Below, one piece after another: positions 45,563-52,702 of a DNA stretch of 64,000 nucleotides. The stretch lies in contig CAWISK010000015.1 in assembly GCA_963838805.1 (NCBI GenBank), positions 62,001 through 126,000 on the forward strand, written 5' to 3'. The stretch comes from CAVRQM01 sp963838805. GTDB taxonomy: Bacteria > Pseudomonadota > Alphaproteobacteria > Acetobacterales > Acetobacteraceae. The notes beneath the pieces are model-generated. The model was given only the letters and a program-made list of their open reading frames with translations, was not told where the DNA came from and did not search any database. Each line of letters starts with the position of its first letter. Within the stretch, counting starts at the first letter, position 1. A program made the position numbers and the translations under genes.

Positions 45563-45593
45563 GGCCCCGCGCTTCGGCGCGGGGCCTTTTCTT
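45563..45593. terminator. Intrinsic terminator between DUF736 and the XRE gene
   Basis: GGCCCCGCGC (45563-45572), loop TTCG, GCGCGGGGCC (45577-45586), then TTTTCTT: a perfect 10-bp GC stem with tetraloop and T tract, positioned for the plus-strand DUF736 transcript. Confidence 0.9.
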
Positions 45594-45619
45594 CGCAGGC
45601 GGGCAGCCGCCCGGGCAAT

Positions 45620-45877
45620 TCACGCTGGCCGGCGGGGCGTCGGCGGGACACCTGCGAACCGCACGCCCTCGCCGCGCGTCAGGAACTCGATGCCGGCCTG
45701 GCGCAGCGCGCGCATGACCCGGAAATGGCTCTGGCCGTGCCGCTCGAGCTCGCTCTCATCGAGCGCCGTCTCGATCCGCCCGACACTGTTGACCGACACC
45801 ACGGCGCGGTCCGCCAGCTCCTGCTGGGACCAGCCCAGCAATGCGCGGGCCGCCCGAATTTGCCGTGGTGTGGCCAT
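45620..45877 (-). CDS. Small XRE-family DNA-binding protein
   Basis: An 85-residue helix-turn-helix protein: 'IRAARALLGWSQQELADRAV' and 'VSVNSVGRIETALDESELER', then 'GIEFLTRGEGVRFAG', the typical ending of short Xre regulators of alphaproteobacterial elements. It probably represses element genes. It is convergent with DUF736 and divergent from the DUF2285 gene, whose promoter region (45878-46043) it may bind. Confidence 0.85.
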   Translation of the reverse strand: MATPRQIRAARALLGWSQQELADRAVVSVNSVGRIETALDESELERHGQSHFRVMRALRQAGIEFLTRGEGVRFAGVPPTPRRPA

Positions 45878-46043
45878 GGCAGACGAGCAGCCACACGGGG
45901 TTGCTCTGCTCTATGCTGTGGTGGATTCTCCCCCACAGGCCGCGCCCGGCTATCGTAACCGAACTGTATCCAACTGTTACCGTGTGCGGTATCCACAACT
46001 CGCCCCGATGGGGCACTGCGAGCTTATCTCAGGGGGAGCCCTC

Positions 46044-46331
46044 ATGCGCAGACCAAGCATGAACGCGCCGGTCGCCGACGAACCGCCTGACGGCGAGGAC
46101 CTGACCCCGTATGACGAGTTGCACCTGATCCATTACCTGCGAATCCTCGATGCCAGCCGCGAGGACGCCGCCTGGCAGGATGCGGCGCGGGAGATCCTGG
46201 GCATCGATCCCGACCGCGAGCCGGGGCGGGCTCGGCACGCCTATGACACCCACCTCGCCCGCGCCAAGTGGATGAGCAAAGTCGGCTACCGCCACCTCCT
46301 GGGTGCCGGTCCTTACAAAGCCGAAGCGTAG
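46044..46331 (+). CDS. DUF2285-type small element protein
   Basis: A 95-residue protein with 'LTPYDELHLIHYLRILDASR', 'AREILGIDPDREPGRARHAY' and 'THLARAKWMSKVGYRHLL', a pattern conserved next to DUF736 and XRE genes and usually annotated as a DUF2285-containing protein. AGGGGGAG precedes the ATG by 5 nt; an ATG 15 nt later is possible. The stop is followed by an AGCCGGTTC/GAACCGGCT inverted repeat (46330-46363). Confidence 0.75.
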   Translation: MRRPSMNAPVADEPPDGEDLTPYDELHLIHYLRILDASREDAAWQDAAREILGIDPDREPGRARHAYDTHLARAKWMSKVGYRHLLGAGPYKAEA

Positions 46332-46484
46332 CCGGTTCGCCCACCGGCGCGGCTGAACCGGCTTGCCGTCGGTCGAGGTTATCGCGTGATGACCGCCACG
46401 AGGACTCGCCGGCGGCCCTTGATGTACAGGTGTATTCCAACCAGCCGTAAACAACCGCGGCGGGAGCCAGCCGGGAGACTGGCC

Positions 46485-46920
46485 ATGCGAAAGCTCGGCC
46501 GCGGGCGGCTGCCAGCCCGCTACCGCTACACCGAAAAATTCGAACCCGAAGACTGGGCGTGGGAGTTCCTGCGACGCGATCCCGACTACCAGGAGGCGTC
46601 ACGACCAACGCCGGCCAGACCGGCCCACCCACCCGACCCCGCTGCCTGGGGGTTGCACTTTCGTCACGGACCCGGCCCGCCGCGCCGACGAACTTGCTGT
46701 GCCCTGGCGCGCCGAATGGCTCGCCAATGTCATTCCTCTTGGGCCAGGCCCGCCGACCGGACTGCCGATCCGCTTCGAGCCGTGGCGCTGGCCAGGCCGG
46801 AAGCAGGCTCTTGTCACGCCCGAGGGGCTGTTCCTGATCCTCGACACCACGACGGGCCGACACCGCCTCCTCCTTCCCGGACCTGATCCTTGGACGAAGT
46901 TGGCGCAGGCCAGACCGTCC
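46485..46920 (+). pseudogene. DUF6499/DUF2285-type regulator, N-terminal part, frameshifted and truncated
   Basis: The frame from ATG 46485 has 'YRYTEKFEPEDWAWEFLRRD' and 'PDYQEASR', the N-terminal domain of the larger DUF2285 regulators of these elements. After a +1 shift near 46662 it continues 'AVPWRAEWLANVIPLGPG' and 'LVTPEGLFLILDTTTGRHRL'. The C-terminal DUF2285 domain expected next is not downstream on this strand; a matching domain lies on the opposite strand from 47290 to 46925. GGGAG supports the start. The 3' limit is approximate. Confidence 0.6.
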
Positions 46921-46924
46921 AGGG

Positions 46925-47290
46925 TCAGCGCCAGGGCGGCGCGAGCAGGCGGCGATAGCCGCCGCGCGCCAGTCCGCGCGCCTCGCGCAGCAGGCGGCGG
47001 ATTTCGGCGCGATCCGGATCGTTGGACCAGGCGGGGCCGCTCGCCTTCGTTCCAAGCAGGCGGCCGGCCATGTCGCGCTCGCTCGCGCCGGTGGCTGCGA
47101 GCTCGAGCGCCCAGAGCATGTGCGCGAAGCGCTCCTGCCGCTCCGGCGATAACTGCGGGGCGCGGGGCGCCGCCATGCCCGGCAGCTTCTGGCCGACGAT
47201 GGCCAGAAACCAGGCCGCGGCGGCGAGTCGAGCGCGCCACAGCCGGGAGCGGTCGAGGATGAGCCAGAGCGCCGCACCGTCGGCGGGATT
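46925..47290 (-). pseudogene. C-terminal DUF2285 domain, inverted relative to its N-terminal partner
   Basis: The minus strand encodes 'ALWLILDRSRLWRARLAAAA', 'SPERQERFAHMLWALELAAT', 'GASERDMAGRLLG' and 'LREARGLARGGYRRLLAPPW' with a stop at 46925, the helical DUF2285 domain and its usual 'GGYRxLL' ending. It has no start of its own with a ribosome site. It abuts, tail to tail, the N-terminal half of the same protein type on the plus strand, so a local inversion is the simplest explanation. The 5' limit is approximate. Confidence 0.6.
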
Positions 47291-47372
47291 GCCGCTGCCC
47301 ACGCGGTTCGATCCTCGCCGTCGACACGCCCAAGGCTGCCGAACAGCAGCTCCGCGCCGATGGAGGCCAGTG

Positions 47373-47522
47373 ATGCCCGACCCGAACCCATCGTTGCCGC
47401 GCCGCTTCCTGCGCACGCAGGAAGCGGCGCGGCATCTCGGCGTCTCGCCGCGCACGCTGGAGAAGCACCGGATCTACGGGACGGGCCCGACCTACCGGAA
47501 GATCGGCGGCCGGGTCGTCGCG
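47373..47522 (+). pseudogene. Excisionase-like helix-turn-helix protein, 3' end lost
   Basis: The frame 'MPDPNPSLPRRFLRTQEAAR', 'HLGVSPRTLEKHRIYGTGPT', 'YRKIGGRVV' is the conserved AlpA/MerR-like helix-turn-helix protein that precedes repA in many alphaproteobacterial plasmids and ICEs. TGGAGG precedes the ATG. After 'GRVV' the sequence changes to the antisense of an IS630-type transposase N-terminus, so the last 20 or so residues are lost. The replication and conjugation genes that normally follow are absent. Confidence 0.7.
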
Positions 47523-47726
47523 CAGCGCCTGACGCTCCATCCCGGCCAGCCGCGCCGCCTCCGCCCGGCTCATCCCCTCCAAGGCGTGGGCAATGGCGAA
47601 CATCCGACCCGCCGCCGGGCGATCCGGCTCGCGCCGCACCAGCCGGCGAAGCGCGTCAGGCGTCAGGTCATCGCGGATCGGCAGGCCTCGCGCACCCATC
47701 GGGTCCTCCTTGCAGGGCAGACCCAA
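47523..47726 (-). mobile_element. IS630-type transposase N-terminal fragment
   Basis: The minus strand reads 'MGLPCKEDPMGARGLPIRDD', 'LTPDALRRLVRREPDRPAAG' and 'AHALEGMSRAEAARLAGMER', the N-terminal helix-turn-helix of IS630-family transposases. It breaks off where the excisionase-like gene on the other strand ends. No DDE domain or inverted-repeat end is recognisable nearby. It marks the right edge of the element backbone. Confidence 0.65.
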
Positions 47727-47864
47727 ACGGAATCAGATCATGACGAGCCGGCCTACATCACATCCGAGTCAGCGACAGCGCTCGGCGGTATAAGAGGGCG
47801 CGCGCCCTGTTGAGCCGACGTCGGAGCGACGTCCTCCACCCATGGTGCGGCTCACCAGGCCCGA

Positions 47865-48437
47865 TCATGCGACGAGGCGAGACATGTCGGTCTGGGCCCA
47901 GGCATGGGCCTGAAAAGCGGCTTCAACCGGCGGGTCGGTGATGTTGCCCGTGTAGTTGGTGATGGTGGAGGCCGCGCTGACGGCGACCACCTCAAGCAGG
48001 TGCTTCTCAGCGAAGCCCGCAGCGAGAAACCCGTCGCGGTCATCGTCGCTGAGTCGGCCGCGCTTCTCGATCAGGATCCTGGCGAGTGTGGACAGCGCAC
48101 CCAGCCTGCTGTCGCGGGGCGACCGGCCGGCGCGGATCGCATCGACGTCGGCCTGCGCCAAGCCTTCCTTCAGCGCGAGCGCGGTGTGAAACGCGACTGC
48201 CCAGGGACAAGCATTGGTGACAGCGTTGGTGAGCAGCAGCGTCTGAATCTGCGCCTCGGTGAAGCTGCCGCCATGCACCCGGCCGAACAGGCCGACCAGG
48301 CTGTTGATCAGAACCGGCGAGGTCGCCATGGCTCCGGCGATGTTGGGGATCATGCCAAAGGTAGTGTGCAAATCCTGCAGCGCAGGTTTGGAAGCCTCGG
48401 GGGCGGTTTCGAGCGTGTAGATCGGGAATTGGGTCAT
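47865..48437 (-). CDS. Carboxymuconolactone decarboxylase-family (AhpD-like) protein
   Basis: A 190-residue CMD-family protein: 'LQDLHTTFGMIPNIAGAMAT', 'SPVLINSLVGLFGRVHGGSF', 'LLLTNAVTNACPWAVAFHTA' and 'GFAEKHLLEVVAVSAASTIT'. AhpD-type peroxidases need a CXXC pair with a nearby His. Here the motif is C-P-W-A, with a single Cys, so thiol peroxidase activity by the standard route is unlikely. It is followed upstream by a GlxA-type regulator in the same orientation, which may control it. Confidence 0.8.
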   Translation of the reverse strand: MTQFPIYTLETAPEASKPALQDLHTTFGMIPNIAGAMATSPVLINSLVGLFGRVHGGSFTEAQIQTLLLTNAVTNACPWAVAFHTALALKEGLAQADVDAIRAGRSPRDSRLGALSTLARILIEKRGRLSDDDRDGFLAAGFAEKHLLEVVAVSAASTITNYTGNITDPPVEAAFQAHAWAQTDMSRLVA

Positions 48438-48573
48438 AGCCTTGGCCTTTCCGTGTGGAAGTGGGCGCCCGCGCCGAACTTGGTGCCGGGGCACTGCACG
48501 GAGAGAGATGTAGGCGTGGGAATGATGGCGGGATCGCCAAAGAAGCCACGTTCGCGGCCAGAGCGCGTTCCGG

Positions 48574-49590
48574 TCAGGCGCTGAAGCGGTCGCGATAGTC
48601 CTGGGGCGGGATCGCGAGGAGTCGTAGAAAGCTGCGGCGCATGGTCTCCTCGGTGCCGAACCCGCATTGCCGGGCGATCCGCTTGATCGGCGCCCGGCTC
48701 TCCGAGAGCAGCCTGCGGGCGGCTTCCACCCGCAGCCGCTCGACGGCTCGGACGGGCGTGAGGCCAACCGCCTCCGCGTAGCGGCGGCTGAAGTTGCGCT
48801 CGCTCATGCCGGCTTCGGCGGCAAGCCTGGCGAGCGACAGGTCGCTGGCCAGATTGGCCTCGATCCAGGCGTGCAGTTTGCCGAATGGCGCCTCTCCAGC
48901 CTGCAGAGCCAGGGCGGCGCTGAACTGGGCCTGACCGCCGGGGCGTTTGAGGAACACCACCAGGTAGCGCGCGACCGCCAGCGCCATCTCGCGGCCGAGA
49001 TCCTCCTCCAGCAGCGCGAGCGCGAGGTCGATCCCGGCGGTCACGCCGGCGGAGGTCCAGATCGGGCCGTCCCGCAGGAAAATCGGATCGGGCTCGACCT
49101 GCACGCGCGGAAAGCGTCGCGCCAGGTCGTCGCAATACGACCAGTGGGTGGTCGCTCGGCGGCCATCGAGCAGCCCCGCGGCCGCGAGCAGGTACGCGCC
49201 GGTACAGACCGAAGCGGTGCGCCGCGCCGCTTGCGCGCGGGCGGCGAGCCAGGCCAGCAATCCGGCGTTCTCCGAAGCGGCCCCGACGCCCGGCCCGCCG
49301 GCGACGACCAGCGTGTCCACCGGCGTGGCAAGGTGCGAAAGCGCCTCGCTCGCGAGGACGACCCCGGCCGAAGCTGTCACCTGCGGCACCGTGGGGGCAA
49401 CGACGCGCAGGAGATAGCGCGGCGGTTCGCCGCCCTTCGCGCGCATCTCGTTGGCCGTTGCGAACACCTGCAGCGGCCCGGCCACGTCCAGCAACTGCAC
49501 CGAGTCGAAGGTGACCATCTCCAGGACGCACGTGCGAACCGGCTGGGCGGCCTTTGGCGGGATTGGTGGGACGTCTGGCATGATCGCCAT
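48574..49590 (-). CDS. GlxA-family regulator (DJ-1/PfpI plus AraC domains)
   Basis: A 338-residue regulator. The N-terminal class-I-amidotransferase-like domain has 'SVQLLDVAGPLQVFATANEM' and 'TASVCTGAYLLAAAGLLDGR'. The C-terminal AraC helix-turn-helix pair has 'LSLARLAAEAGMSERNFSRR' and 'IKRIARQCGFGTEETMRRSF'. It diverges from a stand-alone DJ-1 protein gene with only 46 nt between starts and reads towards the CMD-family gene, so it is likely the local regulator of both. Confidence 0.88.
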   Translation of the reverse strand: MAIMPDVPPIPPKAAQPVRTCVLEMVTFDSVQLLDVAGPLQVFATANEMRAKGGEPPRYLLRVVAPTVPQVTASAGVVLASEALSHLATPVDTLVVAGGPGVGAASENAGLLAWLAARAQAARRTASVCTGAYLLAAAGLLDGRRATTHWSYCDDLARRFPRVQVEPDPIFLRDGPIWTSAGVTAGIDLALALLEEDLGREMALAVARYLVVFLKRPGGQAQFSAALALQAGEAPFGKLHAWIEANLASDLSLARLAAEAGMSERNFSRRYAEAVGLTPVRAVERLRVEAARRLLSESRAPIKRIARQCGFGTEETMRRSFLRLLAIPPQDYRDRFSA

Positions 49591-49636
49591 CTATGTCGGC
49601 CTAAAGTCGTGCTGTCCAGTTTGGACGGAGGTCCTA

Positions 49637-50356
49637 ATGGTGCCTGAGAACACACATCTGCAGATCGGATCGCTGGTCTTCGACGGAATTGACCAGATCG
49701 ATCTGACGGGGCCGTTCGAGGTGCTCTCGCGCATGCCGAACGCAACGTACCGGCTCTACGGGGTCCGCGGGCGCGAGGTGCGTGACGTCAAGGGGCTCCG
49801 GCTGGTGGCGGACGCGGAGATCGGCGCGACGCCCGTGCTCGACCTGCTGCACGTTCCGGGCGGCTTCGGTCAGGACGCGCTGATGGAAGACGAGGCCGTC
49901 CTCGGCTGGATCACGCGCCAAGCGGGCGGCGCGCGATCGGTGTTCTCGGTCTGCACGGGGGCGCTGCTGCTCGGCGCGGCCGGGCTGCTCCGCGGGCGGC
50001 GCGCCACGACGCACTGGGCGTCGTTTCACCTTCTGCAGTACTTCGGGGCCATTCCTGTCGACGAGCGCGTCGTCGTGGACAGGGACTGGGTGTTCGCGGC
50101 CGGCGTCACGGCCCGGATCGACGGCGCCCTGCGCCTGGCGGCCGATCTGCGCGGCGTGGCGGCGGCACAGGCGATCCAGCTTCACATGGCGTATGCGCCC
50201 GAACCGCCTTTCGACAGCGGCACGCCGGATAGGGCGCCGCCGGCAATTCTCGCCAAGGCGCGCACCGACATGGCGACGGTCACGGCCGCCCGCGAGAGGA
50301 CTGCCAGACGCATCGCCCTGCGCCTCGGCCTGGGCCTCAGGGGCGGTCCCGAGTGA
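49637..50356 (+). CDS. DJ-1/PfpI-family protein (isonitrile hydratase-like)
   Basis: A 239-residue DJ-1/PfpI protein with 'LVFDGIDQIDLTGPFEVLSR', nucleophile Cys106 in 'SVFSVCTGALLLGAAGLL' and 'GRRATTHWASFHLLQYF'. The Cys-Thr pair and the Asp-rich 'DGIDQIDLTGP' start resemble isonitrile hydratase; an unspecified amidase or hydratase is equally possible. GGAGG lies 8 nt before the ATG. It shares its promoter region with the divergent GlxA-type regulator. Confidence 0.82.
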   Translation: MVPENTHLQIGSLVFDGIDQIDLTGPFEVLSRMPNATYRLYGVRGREVRDVKGLRLVADAEIGATPVLDLLHVPGGFGQDALMEDEAVLGWITRQAGGARSVFSVCTGALLLGAAGLLRGRRATTHWASFHLLQYFGAIPVDERVVVDRDWVFAAGVTARIDGALRLAADLRGVAAAQAIQLHMAYAPEPPFDSGTPDRAPPAILAKARTDMATVTAARERTARRIALRLGLGLRGGPE

Positions 50357-50465
50357 CAGCTTTCTGGCCCGCCAGCGCTTTCGCGAGAGATCCGACACGG
50401 GTCGTCTGCCGCAGAGCAGCTAAAGATGGCAAGCGGACATCGGCGTGCTTCAATGGTGTGTCTTC

Positions 50466-50732
50466 TTAAGCTTCTTGGCTGACGAACTGACGGACCGTGT
50501 CCCAGGGTCTGCGTCCCTGGTTGCGGTATCCCAAATGTGGTCGTTCGTGATTGTAGTGATGTAGCCAGGCGTCGAGATCGGCCTGGAGACTGTCGACGTC
50601 GCGATAGAATGTCTCGCGCATCGTGCTGCGGAAGAACTCGTCGAGCACCGTGCCGTTGAACCGCTCTACGAACCCGTTGGTTTTTGGCGTGCGCACACGG
50701 GTGCGCCGATGCTCGATCTCGTTCAACGCCAA
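50466..50732 (-). mobile_element. IS481-family transposase, C-terminal fragment
   Basis: 88 codons: 'ALNEIEHRRTRVRTPKTNGF', 'VERFNGTVLDEFFRSTMRET' (with the catalytic Glu region) and 'LHHYNHERPHLGYRNQGRRP'. The 5' two thirds, with both catalytic Asp residues, are missing; the fragment is cut off by the intact IS481 copy that begins at 50740. It is not functional alone. Confidence 0.8.
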
Positions 50733-50739
50733 GTAAAGC

Positions 50740-51982
50740 TGTAGAAGTTTCTATTTGATCTGACGGACTGTCGATCTGGCGTGGTGGGTGTCCGCCGGAT
50801 CGAAGCTGTCGTGTGGCTCCGCTACGCTGCCTTTACCAGGGTCTGTTTTTCGCGCGCCCAATCGGCGCTGTCGAGGAAGGTCTGCATCGGGGTCTTGCCG
50901 AAGCACCAGCGTCCCTGGTGGGTGCGCTGTTCGTTGTAGACCGTCAGCCAGTCGTCCAGGTCGCTCTGCAGGGCATCCGGGGTGTCGTAGACCTTCTTGC
51001 GGAACGCCACCCGGTAGAACTCGTCCAACAACGTCTTGTGGAACCGCTCGCAGATGCCGTTGGTCTGCGGGCTCTTCACCTTGGTCCGGGTGTGGTCGAT
51101 GTCCTCGACCGCGAGGTAGAGCTCATACTCGTGGCGATCATGGGCCCCGCAATACTCGGTGCCGCGGTCGGTCAGGATCCTGTCGACGCGAATGTCGTGC
51201 TCGTCGAAGAACGGGATTACCCGGTCGTTGAGGATGTCGGCCGCGGTCAGCGGGGTCTTGCGGGTGTAGAGCTTGGCGAAGCCGAGCTTGGAATACGTGT
51301 CGATCACCGTCTGCTGATAGACGCGCCCCACCCCCTTCAGCGTGCCGACATAGAACGTGTCCTGCGCCAGGCAATAGCCCGGGTGCTCGCTGTCGAACTC
51401 GCCGTGGGCCTCCTTGTCCAGCTTGGCTTTTTCGAGCGCCACCAGCTGGCTCTCGGTGAGCACGCCGCCGTCCTGCGCGACCTTGGCCTCGAGCGCTTTC
51501 AGCCGCTTCTTCATGGTCTCCAGGTCGTGGCGCATCCAGATGCAGCGCACGCCGAACGGCGAGACCTCGGTGCCGCGCTTCTTCAGTTCATTGGCGGCGC
51601 GCGCCTGGCCCCAGGCCGGCTGGTCGATGGCCATCGCCACCACCGCCGCCTCAACCTCCGGCGCGGCGCGGTTCTTCAAGTTGGGCTTGGCGCGGGTGAT
51701 CTCGGCCAACGCCAGATCACCGCCTTTCTCGTAGAGGTCGCGGAAGCGATAGAAGCTGTCTCGGCTGTAGCCCATCACCCGGCAGGCCTGGGTCACGCTG
51801 CCCAGCTGCTTGGCCAGCTCCAGCAGGCCGACCTTGGCCTTGATCACCTTGCGCTCGGTTGTTGTCATGGCGGTCTCTCCGGTCACACCGGCCGGGGCGC
51901 TGCGTTTCGCCTATGGCTCCGCGCCCCGGCCTCTTCGCCCACCGATTCAGGCCGTCCGTCAGATCATGTCAAGACTTCTGCA
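50740..51982 (-). mobile_element. Complete IS481-family insertion sequence
   Basis: A 1,243-nt element bounded by imperfect 29-nt inverted repeats: TGTAGAAGTTTCTATTTGAT... at 50740-50768 and, inverted, TGCAGAAGTCTTGACATGAT... at 51954-51982; both end in CTGACGGAC. It holds one intact transposase gene. No target-site duplication is obvious, and the flanks belong to different older elements, so it sits in rearranged DNA. Confidence 0.8.
50822..51868 (-). CDS. IS481-family DDE transposase
   Basis: A 348-residue intact transposase: N-terminal helix-turn-helix ('LGSVTQACRVMGYSRDSFYR'), then an rve-type DDE core with 'GYCLAQDTFYVGTLKG' (first Asp), 'VDRILTDRGTEYCGAHD' (second Asp) and 'NGICERFHKTLLDEFYRVAF' (Glu). 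The start at 51868 follows GGAGAG; a start 18 nt upstream is possible. As both inverted repeats are present, the element may still be mobile. Confidence 0.9.
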   Translation of the reverse strand: MTTTERKVIKAKVGLLELAKQLGSVTQACRVMGYSRDSFYRFRDLYEKGGDLALAEITRAKPNLKNRAAPEVEAAVVAMAIDQPAWGQARAANELKKRGTEVSPFGVRCIWMRHDLETMKKRLKALEAKVAQDGGVLTESQLVALEKAKLDKEAHGEFDSEHPGYCLAQDTFYVGTLKGVGRVYQQTVIDTYSKLGFAKLYTRKTPLTAADILNDRVIPFFDEHDIRVDRILTDRGTEYCGAHDRHEYELYLAVEDIDHTRTKVKSPQTNGICERFHKTLLDEFYRVAFRKKVYDTPDALQSDLDDWLTVYNEQRTHQGRWCFGKTPMQTFLDSADWAREKQTLVKAA

Positions 51983-52261
51983 TCTAAGCAGGCCGGCACC
52001 CTGCCGGTCGCTGTCGAGCCGGATTTCGAGCAGTTCATTGCCGCCCGTCAGGTGCTGCCGGACGAGCGGCTGAAAGCGGCCAGTGCCCAGGCTGCCTCGG
52101 GCACGCTGCCGGACCTGACGATCACCAACGGCGTTCTGAAGATCGCGCCGATCGACAAATCAACGCCACCCGAGGCCGAGGCACTGGCCGCACGGCTCTA
52201 CGCCATGCTGCCGCGCGTCCGCATCACCGACCTGCTGGCCGAGGTGGCGAGTTGGACGCTG
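51983..52261 (+). mobile_element. Tn3-family transposase fragment
   Basis: The frame immediately after the IS481 end reads 'AVEPDFEQFIAARQVLPDER', 'LPDLTITNGVLKIAPIDKST' and 'LYAMLPRVRITDLLAEVASW', a stretch from the middle of Tn3-family TnpA proteins. It lacks both ends. The IS481 copy borders it on the left; on the right the frame dissolves. Confidence 0.65.
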
Positions 52262-52477
52262 TTCCCGGACGGCCGACGTGCGGGACGCCGCGGCATCCAG
52301 CATCCAAGCTGGAATCTCCTGAACCCGCACGACGGCCGAGCCCAGAAGACTACAGCGCGCCGACGCACCCGCCGCTCTCTCGATCACCTCGTGCAGGCGA
52401 ACGTCGCGCCCAATCCGAGGGTGCCATCTGTAAAGGACGGCTATCTCGTCGTCGGCCACCGTACTGTGGGTCTTGTG

Positions 52478-52664
52478 GCGAAGGGTTGTTCAACTGGAAC
52501 CGCCCGCACGAGGCTCTACAGGCACTCACGCCGATCGACCGCGTCTGCGAACTTGGCGACAAGACGCCTCTCTGGAGCGCGGTCAGCGATGCCTACGACC
52601 AGCGAAGGAGCGCGTGCAGGTTCGGAAGCACGCCGTTGAGATGGCGTTACGAGCATTGAAATGA
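52478..52664 (+). mobile_element. IS481-type transposase C-terminal relic, frameshifted
   Basis: One frame gives 'LFNWNRPHEALQALTPIDRV' and 'CELGDKTPLWSAVSDAYDQ'; the next gives 'AKERVQVRKHAVEMALRALK' and a stop. Together they are the C-terminal 60 or so residues of another IS481/IS3-type transposase. It ends 38 nt before the stop of the oxidase gene and is the last scrap of the IS cluster. Confidence 0.6.
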
Positions 52665-52702
52665 TGTCTGTGGACGGAACACTTTATCCAACTCGACCCG
52701 GG

